Origin: CAKZQX01 sp034435975
GTDB lineage: Bacteria; Chloroflexota; Chloroflexia; Chloroflexales; Chloroflexaceae
Direction of reading: 5' to 3'
Assembly (NCBI GenBank): GCA_034435975.1
Contig: DAOTWD010000117.1
Location: forward strand, 1-7,507
DNA: 7,507 nt
Part shown: positions 1 through 6,545 of the stretch, one piece after another
Layout of the letters: every line of letters starts with the position of its first letter
How positions within the stretch are numbered: the stretch's first letter is position 1
Program-made: the position numbers and the translations under genes
The notes under the pieces: model-generated
Database searches by the model: none
What the model was told of the DNA's origin: nothing
Seen by the model: the letters and a program-made list of their open reading frames with translations, nothing else

Positions 1-39
1 GGGTCGGAACAGTGACATATGTTCATGCAAACGCCGCGC

Positions 40-76
40 CTAACGAAGGAGCGACACCAATAAATTTCCTTGTTAG
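40..76. other. Inverted repeat, attC-like hairpin (left)
   Basis: CTAACGAAGGA (40-50) pairs with TCCTTGTTAG (67-76), with one bulged G and a 16-base loop. Read on the minus strand, the outer arm GTTAGGC (44-38) fits the integron attC core GTTRRRY exactly. The opposite arm, TACTAAC, fits RYYYAAC only in part. The pairing is certain. The attC reading is speculative because the hairpin is shorter than typical attC sites and no integrase or cassette is visible. Confidence 0.2.
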
Positions 77-112
77 TAACAGTCTAGATCAATATGGTCT
101 ATCTGTCAAGCG

Positions 113-220
113 CCCGGCGGCTGAAGCCGCGGGCTACGGTCGGCGAAGCCAGCCTGTGCTGGCTGCAAAGGCCGCGCACGCTGCCTTTGGAACACGAGCC
201 GGGGCCTTCAGGCCCCCGGC
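113..220. repeat. Three-hairpin intergenic repeat element
   Basis: Three consecutive GC-rich stem-loops lie in about 110 bases with no credible gene. The first (113-133) pairs GCGGC with GCCGC around a TGAA loop, and an outer CCC/GGG clamp adds to it past a bulged G. The second (147-164) pairs AGCCAGC with GCTGGCT around CTGT. The third (198-220) pairs GCCGGGGCC with GGCCCCCGGC around TTCA, with one bulged C. The stems are seen directly. The overall form, with tandem hairpins closed by TGAA/TTCA loops joined by GGTCGGCGAAGCC-like linkers, resembles dispersed intergenic hairpin repeats that I recall from Chloroflexota and some other GC-rich phyla. A structured RNA or a degenerate miniature mobile element is possible. 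The apparent reading frames across it are simple translations of the hairpins. Confidence 0.55.
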
Positions 221-393
221 GATCCGGTGAGGCGCGTGCAAGAACATGCGTCACACCCTTTTGGTGGAGTGTAACATACTGCCTTGCCCGCGCTTAAGCT
301 CAACCAGGGGGGAGCCAGCAAGTTTGCCTGGCATGGCCCCTCTGACAGTTGTTCGGAGGGGCTTTAGATTCGGAGGAATATGGACGCTAGTAA
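221..393. other. Gene-free stretch between hairpin repeat and IS1 element
   Basis: I see no supportable gene here. Together with the bases before 113 it forms the non-coding left end of the window. It contains a GCCAG/CTGGC stem (314-332) and a separate stem-loop at 336-362 that is listed as a possible terminator. Confidence 0.5.
336..368 (+). terminator. Possible weak rho-independent terminator
   Basis: GCCCCTC (336-342) and GAGGGGC (356-362) form a perfect 7-bp stem around a 13-base loop, followed by TTTAGA. The stem is strong but the T tract is short and no plus-strand gene ends here. It could be another structural hairpin of this repeat-rich stretch. Confidence 0.25.
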
Positions 394-1182
394 GGTGGTG
401 GTCACATGATTACTGATACTACCAGATGCCTGTACGCTCGGCGTTATAGGCATCTACGACCAGACGAAGGCGCACCGCGTGCAGGTGTGCATCCCGGCTG
501 AACGACAGCGTTTTCCGTACCAGATTGGCACACCACTGCCGGAAGGTGTTGTGGGCCCGGTCGACCTGGCTGGTCGCGCCGTGCCCTTTCGGACGCGGAC
601 GGTGACGCGATGCGGGCAGCACCTGTCGATAGACAACATACTCGTCGGTGTAAAAGATGCCGCGTTTGCGGTAATCGGCAGGCAGCGATTCCCAGAGCGT
701 GCGGCAGGTCGCAGCAGATCGATCGCCGACAGCCCAGCCAACGACCCGCTTGGTGGAGCGCTCGACGGCGACCCAGTGCCACACCACGTCGCCTTTGTTG
801 CCCACATACGACCACTGCTCGTCGATCTCAATCTCGGGACGAGTCGCCGTTGGTAGGATCGTCGCCCCGATGGGGCGCAGGACTTTTTTTCGCAGCCAGC
901 GGATGATCGTGGGCCGACTGATGCCCGTCACGCGGGCGATACCGCGCTGCGATACGCGTTCGCGATGCAGCTTTTCGACCAGTTCCCGTTTGATAGCACG
1001 TTCGCGGGCGCGGTCATCGGTGACCGTAGAGACACCACACGCACGGCAGTGATACTGCTGCTGGCCGGTCGCGGTGCGTCCGTTTTTGACAATGTTGGTG
1101 CTGCCACACTTTTTGCATTCCATGGGTTACCTCCAGGGTTTGCAACTGCTTTCATCCTGTCAGTAGTCATGTTACCACAACC
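394..1182 (-). mobile_element. IS1-family insertion sequence, complete with terminal inverted repeats
   Basis: The element is 789 bp, close to canonical IS1 (768 bp). Its ends are imperfect inverted repeats of about 25 bp: 394-418 on the plus strand against 1182-1158 on the minus strand, agreeing at 21 of 25 positions. Both begin GGT and share ACATGA and TACTGA blocks. The single transposase gene runs leftward and ends immediately inside the left repeat, as expected for a compact IS. No target duplication is visible: the 8 bases outside the left end are GCTAGTAA and those outside the right end are TACCCTGC. This suggests an old insertion, a recombination between copies, or an adjacent deletion. 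Confidence 0.88.
419..1123 (-). CDS. IS1-family transposase, single-ORF type
   Basis: This protein catalyses transposition of the surrounding element. Its N-terminus has a CxxC...CxxC zinc ribbon (C3, C6, C26, C29) of the IS1 InsA type. A helix-turn-helix follows at about residues 58-80 (SQRGIARVTGISRPTIIRWL). The IS1 catalytic core then shows IDEQWSYVGNK with D101, YTDEYVVY with D160, and the signature block VDRAHNTFRQW...RKTLSFSRD near residues 187-211. InsA- and InsB-like parts are fused in one frame, so the frameshift of classical IS1 is not needed. A good ribosome site, GGAGGT, sits 5 bases before the ATG. The third catalytic acid, normally Glu in the IS1 xERxN block, is Asp here (D188, codon GAC), so activity is uncertain. 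Family assignment is very secure. Confidence 0.93.
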   Translation of the reverse strand: MECKKCGSTNIVKNGRTATGQQQYHCRACGVSTVTDDRARERAIKRELVEKLHRERVSQRGIARVTGISRPTIIRWLRKKVLRPIGATILPTATRPEIEIDEQWSYVGNKGDVVWHWVAVERSTKRVVGWAVGDRSAATCRTLWESLPADYRKRGIFYTDEYVVYRQVLPASRHRPRPKGHGATSQVDRAHNTFRQWCANLVRKTLSFSRDAHLHAVRLRLVVDAYNAERTGIW

Positions 1183-1363
1183 TACCCTGCTCCCTGCCCG
1201 GTGCATAGGAATCATAAAGCGTCCAGATGGTGTGTGATATATCTCTTGGCGGCAAACCAATCGCTTCCTCGTTGCCGATCTTGGCGACGAGTACCTGTAT
1301 GAGACGCAATTTACCGGCACGCGGTAACGTATGAATAGCTGGCAGTAGTTCTGTCAAGGACAT
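1172..1363 (-). pseudogene. Small SLTELLP-type protein truncated at the IS1 boundary
   Basis: The 63-residue frame starts MSLTELLPAIHTLPRAGKLR and contains LIQVLVAKIGNEEA and HTIWTLYDSY. It resembles a widespread family of short proteins from Chloroflexota and cyanobacteria (pattern SLtELLP..l...dKLrL.q.L...., then ypvWsPYda..AA..L). Family function is unknown; it is often next to toxin-antitoxin genes, which is recall rather than proof. The start at 1363 is chosen because a strong GGGGGAG ribosome site lies 5 bases upstream; a start at 1396 lacks this. The C-terminus expected after WTLYDSY is missing. The frame runs into the IS1 terminal repeat after about nine non-family residues and stops on TAA inside it. 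The missing end is not found beyond the left end of the IS element, so the gene is probably dead. Confidence 0.5.
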
Positions 1364-1422
1364 CACAACTCCCCCTGGGTCTCGTCCGTTCACCATCGTC
1401 TATACTACACCGGAGCAGCTAA

Positions 1423-1438
1423 ACCAGACTCGTCTGGT
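1423..1438. promoter_or_regulatory. 16-bp palindrome upstream of the small truncated gene, possible operator
   Basis: ACCAGAC and GTCTGGT are perfect inverted arms separated by TC. The site lies about 60 bases upstream of the 1363 start. On the minus strand a TAGTAT/TATAGA-like stretch near 1400-1408 could serve as a -10 between them. This arrangement suits a repressor or autoregulated antitoxin operator, but only the symmetry is observed. Confidence 0.3.
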
Positions 1439-1562
1439 ACTGATGAGGAGCAGGCTCGCTGATAGGGTCAAAGAGCGGTATTGACATGGATGTGGGACTG
1501 ATACAGGCCATCCAGTGGCCAGCGTTAGCCGCCGACGAAGGCGCACTACACAGGACGGCACT

Positions 1563-1585
1563 AAAAAAGCCACGATCTTGTGCGC
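1563..1585 (-). terminator. Probable rho-independent terminator of the cas operon
   Basis: Read on the minus strand, GC(G)CAC pairs with GTGGC around the loop AAGATC and runs directly into six T residues (plus-strand A tract 1563-1568). A small CGCC/GGCG hairpin lies just before it. The position, about 125 bases after the csf3-like stop codon, fits the end of the four-gene transcript. The stem is short and has a bulge, so strength is uncertain. Confidence 0.4.
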
Positions 1586-1708
1586 CGTAGGCGGTCGGCT
1601 GCATGTGCTTGTCATGCCGCACTTCGTTGTATTTCGATGGAAATTCGATAGTTTTCTTCGCTCGGCAGCGATGCTCAGGCATAGAATAGCAGTGAGAGCT
1701 GTGTACTA

Positions 1709-2716
1709 TTATCGACATTGAATGATTGAGCCATAACGAATAATTTGCGTACGTTGGTTTCTTTGCCAATAAGGTGTACGATAAGCGCCGAGTACTTCTA
1801 TAATGGCGACCAAGCTAAATTGATTGCACCCAAAAAGCCTTTGATTTTCCTCTTGCTGTAGTGGGTTCTGGGTATTTCTTATGAGAAGTACATAGTCATA
1901 TGGCAAGCTCTTGATGAAAGATAATTGAGTATTATTCAATATGTAACTTGTGAATGTTTTGGTTGTATTTTTTGCTACATCAATTTCAAATTGAGCAATC
2001 TGTCCATGACCAAGCACTGTCTTCTTCCCTAGTCCGATCCGTTCCTCTATGGCGTACTTTAACAGTCGCTCAACCCCTTGTCTATCGCCACGAAAGTAGA
2101 ATGTGTAGCTCGTCGTGAGGGGAAAATATAATCGATTGTCAAGAGCTTTATTGGAACCTTCTGCTGTTTCCAGTTTACTGCTCAAGTTGATTCGTCGCTC
2201 AAGGGGTTGTGTTACTCGACGGCGTAATGGAATGGAATCAACAAGGGCAGGATATGTCCTCAAATTTAGCTGATCGGCAAAGAATGCGCCCGCTGGTATC
2301 AAAACCCTATCTGAGGTATATGTTGGCAAACCAATTGAACAATCAAATAGCGAGGGCATATTAGGTAAGGCTATTTCACGGAGTGGAAGTGGAAAATTAA
2401 TCCACATTGCCGGATCGCGAAGCGCTATATTCCACTGCCAGATGAGCGCTTGTGCAAGATCAGGATGTGTTTGTAAAGCATCACCGAGTGCAGCGCGAAA
2501 TGCAATGTAGCTCAAAAAGCCGTCAAGTGTTGGTAAACCGACTGCTGGGGCGTTGCCTTTCTCCTCGGTTATGATGGCTGGAGTAGCTAAGTACAATCGT
2601 AACTTATAGACAGTGAGGCCATCTGTAGGCCCGAAAGTCCATTGTGCAGCCGATAAAGCATCGTATACTTGTGGGTCTGGTTGAAACACTGCTGCTGTAG
2701 AGTTGCGGCGTCTCAT
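1709..2716 (-). CDS. Cas5-family subunit, type IV (Csf3-like)
   Basis: This 335-residue protein is the expected Cas5 of a type IV crRNA complex, which binds the crRNA 5' handle at the foot of the backbone. Supporting motifs, in order: LPTLDGFLSYIAFR (61-74), like the LPLDGlLaYa..R of Csf3; FPLPL (108-112); an EGSNKALDNRLYFPL region (186-200) like the GxxKxY..P block; YFRGD (207-211); the glycine loop IGLGKKTVLGHGQIAQF (227-243), like IGKKRxxGxGrV; and a C-terminal YRTPYW (312-317), like YRPPYW of Csf3. The start overlaps the Cas7 stop as ATGA, indicating translational coupling. It is somewhat longer than typical Csf3. A Cas6-type crRNA-processing role cannot be excluded by eye because Cas5 and Cas6 share the RAMP fold and no separate cas6 is visible. 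Confidence 0.72.
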   Translation of the reverse strand: MRRRNSTAAVFQPDPQVYDALSAAQWTFGPTDGLTVYKLRLYLATPAIITEEKGNAPAVGLPTLDGFLSYIAFRAALGDALQTHPDLAQALIWQWNIALRDPAMWINFPLPLREIALPNMPSLFDCSIGLPTYTSDRVLIPAGAFFADQLNLRTYPALVDSIPLRRRVTQPLERRINLSSKLETAEGSNKALDNRLYFPLTTSYTFYFRGDRQGVERLLKYAIEERIGLGKKTVLGHGQIAQFEIDVAKNTTKTFTSYILNNTQLSFIKSLPYDYVLLIRNTQNPLQQEENQRLFGCNQFSLVAIIEVLGAYRTPYWQRNQRTQIIRYGSIIQCR

Positions 2717-3711
2717 ACTCCCGCCTTTTGCTTTTGGGCAGTTAGTGCTTTGAGCAAATCCTCTTGTTTGTTCTTAAGATAATCTTGATAAGTTTTAATA
2801 GCATCACTGACTTTTTGAGGCCATTTACCGGGCCACGAGAAGTTTTCTGTGCCAACAGTCCCTCGGATAGTGACACGCACTTGACCATATCCTGCTGCAC
2901 TGCGGCCACCAATAGAAGGCTGATCCAGAAAAGCTGTCAGGCCATCGAAGAGACAGCCTAGCTCAAGTTGATCGAGCGGAAGTTTCGAGTAAAGTTGCTG
3001 TACAAGCCAGGTGCCAGGAGGAATACACTCGACGTAGTAAATCATTTGATGACCTTTTTGGCGCTCCTCTTCACCAGCGTCGCCTGATGCAAGTGCCGCC
3101 AGGGCAACATTGCCGGAGTTCGCAAAGCGTTGTCGTGTAAGGTCGCGTGTGTCATCCTTGCGGGTGAGTGGCCCATCGTTAAATAACAGATCGCGAGCCC
3201 TTGGCCAGGCCTCTTCGGAGAAAAGAGGCGGGTCAAAAACATCGTACATATGTTGTACGATATGTCGTGTTTGTTCGGCACAAGGAACAATGTGAGTAGC
3301 AGCTATTTTCGAGGGCAACATGACATTTCCAAAAGCTGCGCCCATAAGCCGTATGGCGGGTATGTTTGCTTGGAAATCCTTGAGTAGCACCGCACTCTTA
3401 TTTTTCTCGCCTAACGCACCGCCACTGTATAGGATGCCATACGCATCATTATTCGTGAAGGTAAGTGGTGCTGCGCCGTCATCACTCAAGCTAGAGCAAA
3501 GTTGATCGGCAAGAATGTCGCGCAGTTGACCGCGAAAGCTGTTACCAGAAAGCGCAGGAACAGACTCTGGTTTCCCATTATAGATGACGCGCATCTTTTT
3601 GAGCTTGCTGATGTTTCCAATGGTTTCATCTGTGTGGATGATTGGCTGCTCGGCCAAATATGCCAGTGTGAGTCGAACGCTGACAAACGCATCAGTAGTT
3701 GTAGATGTCAT
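2713..3711 (-). CDS. Cas7-family backbone subunit, type IV (Csf2-like)
   Basis: Cas7 subunits polymerise along the crRNA to form the effector backbone. The 332-residue protein shows the Csf2 signatures in order: HTDETIGNISKLKKM (26-40), like the GETvGtvs.LRRE loop; LSGNSFRGQLRD (54-65), the SGN..RG.LRD element of type IV Cas7; ILYSGGALGE (93-102); IRLMGAAFGNVMLPSKI (120-136); YYVECIPPGTWL (215-226); and PSIGGRSAAGYGQVRV (255-270). The loop where RNA-cleaving Csm3/Cmr4 carry an Asp aligns by eye to GNISK, with no Asp, so target RNA cutting by the backbone seems unlikely (inference). A clear ribosome site, AGGAAAGG, precedes the ATG by 4 bases. An AT-rich 55-base gap separates it from the small-subunit gene upstream. 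Confidence 0.78.
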   Translation of the reverse strand: MTSTTTDAFVSVRLTLAYLAEQPIIHTDETIGNISKLKKMRVIYNGKPESVPALSGNSFRGQLRDILADQLCSSLSDDGAAPLTFTNNDAYGILYSGGALGEKNKSAVLLKDFQANIPAIRLMGAAFGNVMLPSKIAATHIVPCAEQTRHIVQHMYDVFDPPLFSEEAWPRARDLLFNDGPLTRKDDTRDLTRQRFANSGNVALAALASGDAGEEERQKGHQMIYYVECIPPGTWLVQQLYSKLPLDQLELGCLFDGLTAFLDQPSIGGRSAAGYGQVRVTIRGTVGTENFSWPGKWPQKVSDAIKTYQDYLKNKQEDLLKALTAQKQKAGV

Positions 3712-3766
3712 CGTGCCTTTCCTATCAAGATATTATCAGTCGCAACAAATAATGTTTATTACTATA

Positions 3767-4249
3767 CTAGACATCGCTCGGTGTAGAATTCTCGATAGAA
3801 GTTGAATCCGCCTCGTCAAATCCGCGTGCTTCTTGGTAAATCCGTTTCATCAGCATAACAAGCGGAGTTGTTTCCTCTTTGAGTAACGCCATCGCCTGCT
3901 GGCCTAATTCATCTGAACGGTAGATTTCCTCAGCAGGTAAACCCAGTGATCGAAGTGTAATAAATTCAGGCGAGATATTACGCAGTACGTCATCGGCTAA
4001 TGCACCCAATGTTTCTGTGTTTGAAGCACGAATATATTTGACCAACGCAGGATAGGGATTGAACCGGCGATCTGATCTGGTAAAAAGCTCGGGGTTCATC
4101 CCACCACGCATAAGCAACAGTGCCTGAACAGCCAATCGCACAGCGTCGGCCCGTGGGCTTTGCAAATCCAGGGCTTTAGTTGCTTGTAGAGCTTCGGCAA
4201 GAGTCTGCTCCAATGGCTTTTTAGGCTTCTTGTCCTGTGATTGAGTCAC
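3767..4249 (-). CDS. Putative Cas11-like small subunit
   Basis: The 160-residue protein is predominantly helical by composition. It has a charged, lysine-rich N-terminus followed by amphipathic segments such as ADAVRLAVQALLLM and LGALADDVLRNI, with a disordered acidic tail. I recognise no sequence motif. The call rests on position and size: it lies between the large subunit and Cas7 in a class 1 effector operon, where Cas11 helical-bundle proteins of 120-180 residues are usual. Cas11 lines the belly of the complex and supports target binding. The start is GTG and overlaps the large-subunit stop as GTGA, indicating coupled translation and a fixed stoichiometric link. An unrelated accessory protein remains possible. 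Confidence 0.5.
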   Translation of the reverse strand: MTQSQDKKPKKPLEQTLAEALQATKALDLQSPRADAVRLAVQALLLMRGGMNPELFTRSDRRFNPYPALVKYIRASNTETLGALADDVLRNISPEFITLRSLGLPAEEIYRSDELGQQAMALLKEETTPLVMLMKRIYQEARGFDEADSTSIENSTPSDV

Positions 4250-6411
4250 GGTAGTGTCCCTTCCGTATCTGGATCATGCAATGCTCGGATCAGCATTATG
4301 ATCGCAGGAAATTGTTCAAGGGCAGTGCTGGTTTCGTCATGCTGTTGCTCGTAAACATCCCAACTGTGCGCCGGACTTCCTGTACCGAAATGCTGACGCC
4401 AGAAATGTTCAGCATCTCTGAATGCCTCGTTCTCTATTGAACTATTCTTCGGGAGTTTCTTCGAGTCAAGCGTGGCCTGGGCGCTTTCAAATACAGCAGT
4501 TATAGGATCGGTACTATTCAGTATCAATTTGAGCCAAAGGTCAGACTGCTTTACCTTATTTCTCTGACGTCGTAACGGCTGCATAAGACGATAAAGCATT
4601 TCGGCTCGTTCGAGCAGACTTGAAGTCACATTGACCTGCGTCTTATCGTCTATCAGCAGTGGTACGGTTGTGCGTGGTTCAACCGTCACGACTCGTGGTG
4701 TGGTTTTCAACAGAGTATGTTTTCCTGCGTGTTTCTGATCAGTAAGCGATGTTTCCATAACGATTTCAATAGCAGGACGTATCAGGATTTCAAACGGATA
4801 AACTTGTAACATAACATTCGTAAAGAGATGTTTGAACTTCGGTAACAACTGTTTAATAGTCTGTGCTTGCTTATGTGTAAGCGCTACTGCTCCAAGGTAG
4901 GGTAATGGTAGTGGTTCGCCTGGAGTAATACCTTGCCATAAATTGGCGATAATACGCCGTGATATTTGCTGAAAAAGCGTAAATTCTTGCGTGGTAACAG
5001 TGACACGACTGAGCGTGTTGGCAAAACGGCCAGCTTGGTCAAGTAAAGGCTGCTCAACAGCATACGCCTGGCCTTCATCAAAAGCAACATGTGATGCAGG
5101 AGCCAAAAGCATAAGAGAGCCACGTAACGAAACACGTTTAGCAACACCTGCTTTGCCTGCACCACCTGCATTGGGAGAATTAAGCAAGTAGAAATAGGCC
5201 AGTGGTGAAATGTCGCCAGAGAGTGCAGTAAACTCCGTGTCTACAAACGAACTAGAGAAGAGATCGCTGAGATTTGTCGAACTGGGAGCAAGTGAGCTTG
5301 TAAAGGGCGTTCCTGTTATTCTACACATGCGCCCTATGGTGGAATTTCGTGCTGTGGCTAGAAGTTCAGAAGGATGAAGCACAATCTTTTCAAGTGGTCG
5401 CATGTTATTGATTTCTACAACTGGAACTTCCCGAATCTTTATCTGTGCATCAAAAGCCTCTTTGAGGTAGTCGATACCATTGGCAACAGTTAGTATATCG
5501 AATCTATCAAGGCGTCTGCGAGTGCCTTCCATTGTCTGACGAATTAACTTGTCTAATTTTGCCGCATCAAGGGCATAGATTTGCGGCTGCGGTACAGCCA
5601 TGATAATTGTACGACTATCTTGATAGAGAACGAGTAATTCTGATAGAGAAATAGTATTATTGATGAGTTCACCAGGTGTAGGGATATTGCCGGTCAGGTC
5701 GGCTGTAAAGGTTGTGTCAGATTGGGTATTTGTCGGTGTAAAGTGCTTCATGACAAAGGTTGTGCCATCGAAACGCACATCAAATGATCTGCCAACCTTA
5801 TTCCATACTTCTACATTGTCGGAAGGATTTGTAAAACTGATTCCAGGGATACTTTTGAACTCAAATCGCACGCGCTCTATTGGAGTGCCCCCCGATTGAA
5901 GTTTCTTTTGAATCGATGCAGCAACATCCCGCGTGACGACTTCAATAAATGCATCGGCAATAGCCATGCGAACTAATGCTGTAGCTAAAGCAGGTTCGGC
6001 AGCAATACTTAATTGGATGTAATTTGCCTTCTTTCCTAAATTAACCTGGTCGCCCTGGTCAGACATAATATATTTTTCGGGAATTCTAAATTGAGGTGTG
6101 TTGTCGTGATGAGTAGATACCAGATTTATAGTGTTATTAATATTGGCTGCAAAGCGGCCTTGTGCCTGCTGGAATGCTCCTCTCCCCGGTGTATGATACC
6201 AACTAATTCTGCCATTTGTATTTCTTACCCATTGGAAAGCCGGTTTGTACAGGTCATGCCATAACCAGGCGATAAACTCCTCGGCACTGGTAGCCGCAGT
6301 AAGCGCATCGAGAAGAACATGGAGGGGAAGCGAGGCAAGATTGATGGTGTCATTTTGATCACCAGCAGAGGTACGAGCGATAGGGCCAAAGTTAAATCTT
6401 ATCGGATTCAT
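4246..6411 (-). CDS. Large subunit of a type IV-C-like complex, Cas10-like with N-terminal HD nuclease domain
   Basis: This 721-residue protein opens the operon and takes the place of Csf1/Cas10. Its N-terminus matches a Cas10/Cas3-type HD nuclease: AWLWHDLYKPAFQW (H52-D53, corresponding to HDiGKp), WYHTPGRGAF (H73, corresponding to the H..ga motif) and LVSTHHD (H101-H102). All expected metal ligands thus appear present. SDQGDQ at 117-122 may stand in for the later acidic ligand. The rest is unrecognised. There is no GGDD, so no cyclic-oligoadenylate synthesis is expected. A lone MCRITG (362-367) resembles a decayed CxxCG zinc knuckle, and a glycine-rich patch lies near 415-422. The ATG at 6411 is the first possible start, since TAA lies in frame two codons upstream; its ribosome site is weak. 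HD-bearing Cas10-like large subunits in place of Csf1 define subtype IV-C as I recall it. A type I-D Cas10d relative is the main alternative. Confidence 0.65.
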   Translation of the reverse strand: MNPIRFNFGPIARTSAGDQNDTINLASLPLHVLLDALTAATSAEEFIAWLWHDLYKPAFQWVRNTNGRISWYHTPGRGAFQQAQGRFAANINNTINLVSTHHDNTPQFRIPEKYIMSDQGDQVNLGKKANYIQLSIAAEPALATALVRMAIADAFIEVVTRDVAASIQKKLQSGGTPIERVRFEFKSIPGISFTNPSDNVEVWNKVGRSFDVRFDGTTFVMKHFTPTNTQSDTTFTADLTGNIPTPGELINNTISLSELLVLYQDSRTIIMAVPQPQIYALDAAKLDKLIRQTMEGTRRRLDRFDILTVANGIDYLKEAFDAQIKIREVPVVEINNMRPLEKIVLHPSELLATARNSTIGRMCRITGTPFTSSLAPSSTNLSDLFSSSFVDTEFTALSGDISPLAYFYLLNSPNAGGAGKAGVAKRVSLRGSLMLLAPASHVAFDEGQAYAVEQPLLDQAGRFANTLSRVTVTTQEFTLFQQISRRIIANLWQGITPGEPLPLPYLGAVALTHKQAQTIKQLLPKFKHLFTNVMLQVYPFEILIRPAIEIVMETSLTDQKHAGKHTLLKTTPRVVTVEPRTTVPLLIDDKTQVNVTSSLLERAEMLYRLMQPLRRQRNKVKQSDLWLKLILNSTDPITAVFESAQATLDSKKLPKNSSIENEAFRDAEHFWRQHFGTGSPAHSWDVYEQQHDETSTALEQFPAIIMLIRALHDPDTEGTLP

Positions 6412-6443
6412 ACATTATCTCATAAGATGGTGAATATGCAATC

Positions 6444-6474
6444 AGTATAGCATACTTCTGTCTGTCCTCGGTAA
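6444..6474 (-). promoter_or_regulatory. Probable sigma70-type promoter of the cas operon
   Basis: On the minus strand, TATACT (6449-6444) preceded by TGC (6452-6450) forms an extended -10 box. A poor -35, TTACCG (6474-6469), lies 19 bases upstream. The -10 is about 32 bases before the ATG at 6411. The extended TGn element could compensate for the weak -35. It is the best promoter candidate in the spacer. Confidence 0.4.
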
Positions 6475-6504
6475 CATCGAGATACATTGTTCGCCACGAA
6501 CGCG

Positions 6505-6545
6505 GCCCAACGCCAGAGCTTAGCCGGGCTGCTGCGGCAGTTGGG
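6505..6545. other. Long imperfect hairpin, attC-like (right)
   Basis: CCCAAC (6506-6511) pairs with GTTGGG (6540-6545). Inside this, GCC pairs with GGC (6512-6514 with 6536-6538) and AGCC pairs with GGCT near 6523-6530. On the minus strand the end reads GGCGTTGGGC, fitting the attC core GTTRRRY exactly, while the opposite core TCCCAAC misses RYYYAAC only at its first base. A smaller GTTCG-CCA-CGAAC hairpin is adjacent (6489-6501). The symmetry is observed; the integron interpretation is weak without an integrase. Confidence 0.25.

Larger units (their letters stand above)
1364..1708. other. Gene-free spacer downstream of the cas operon
   Basis: The frames that cross this spacer have no recognisable motif or good ribosome site. 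It holds a near-perfect palindrome (1423-1438) and a probable terminator for the operon (1563-1585). I see no CRISPR-like repeats in it. Confidence 0.5.

Noticed and set aside
12..297. Two plus-strand frames across the left hairpin region
   Set aside because: They are translations of the three-hairpin repeat and have no convincing ribosome site.
1400..1769. Minus-strand frames of 71 and 116 residues downstream of the csf3-like gene
   Set aside because: They overlap the end of the csf3-like gene and cross the probable terminator, with no recognisable motif or ribosome site.
4246..6411. Possible GGDD cyclase motif in the large subunit
   Set aside because: The only Gly-rich or SGD-like pieces (SGD near 398-400, GGAGKAG near 416-422) do not form a GGDD palm motif.
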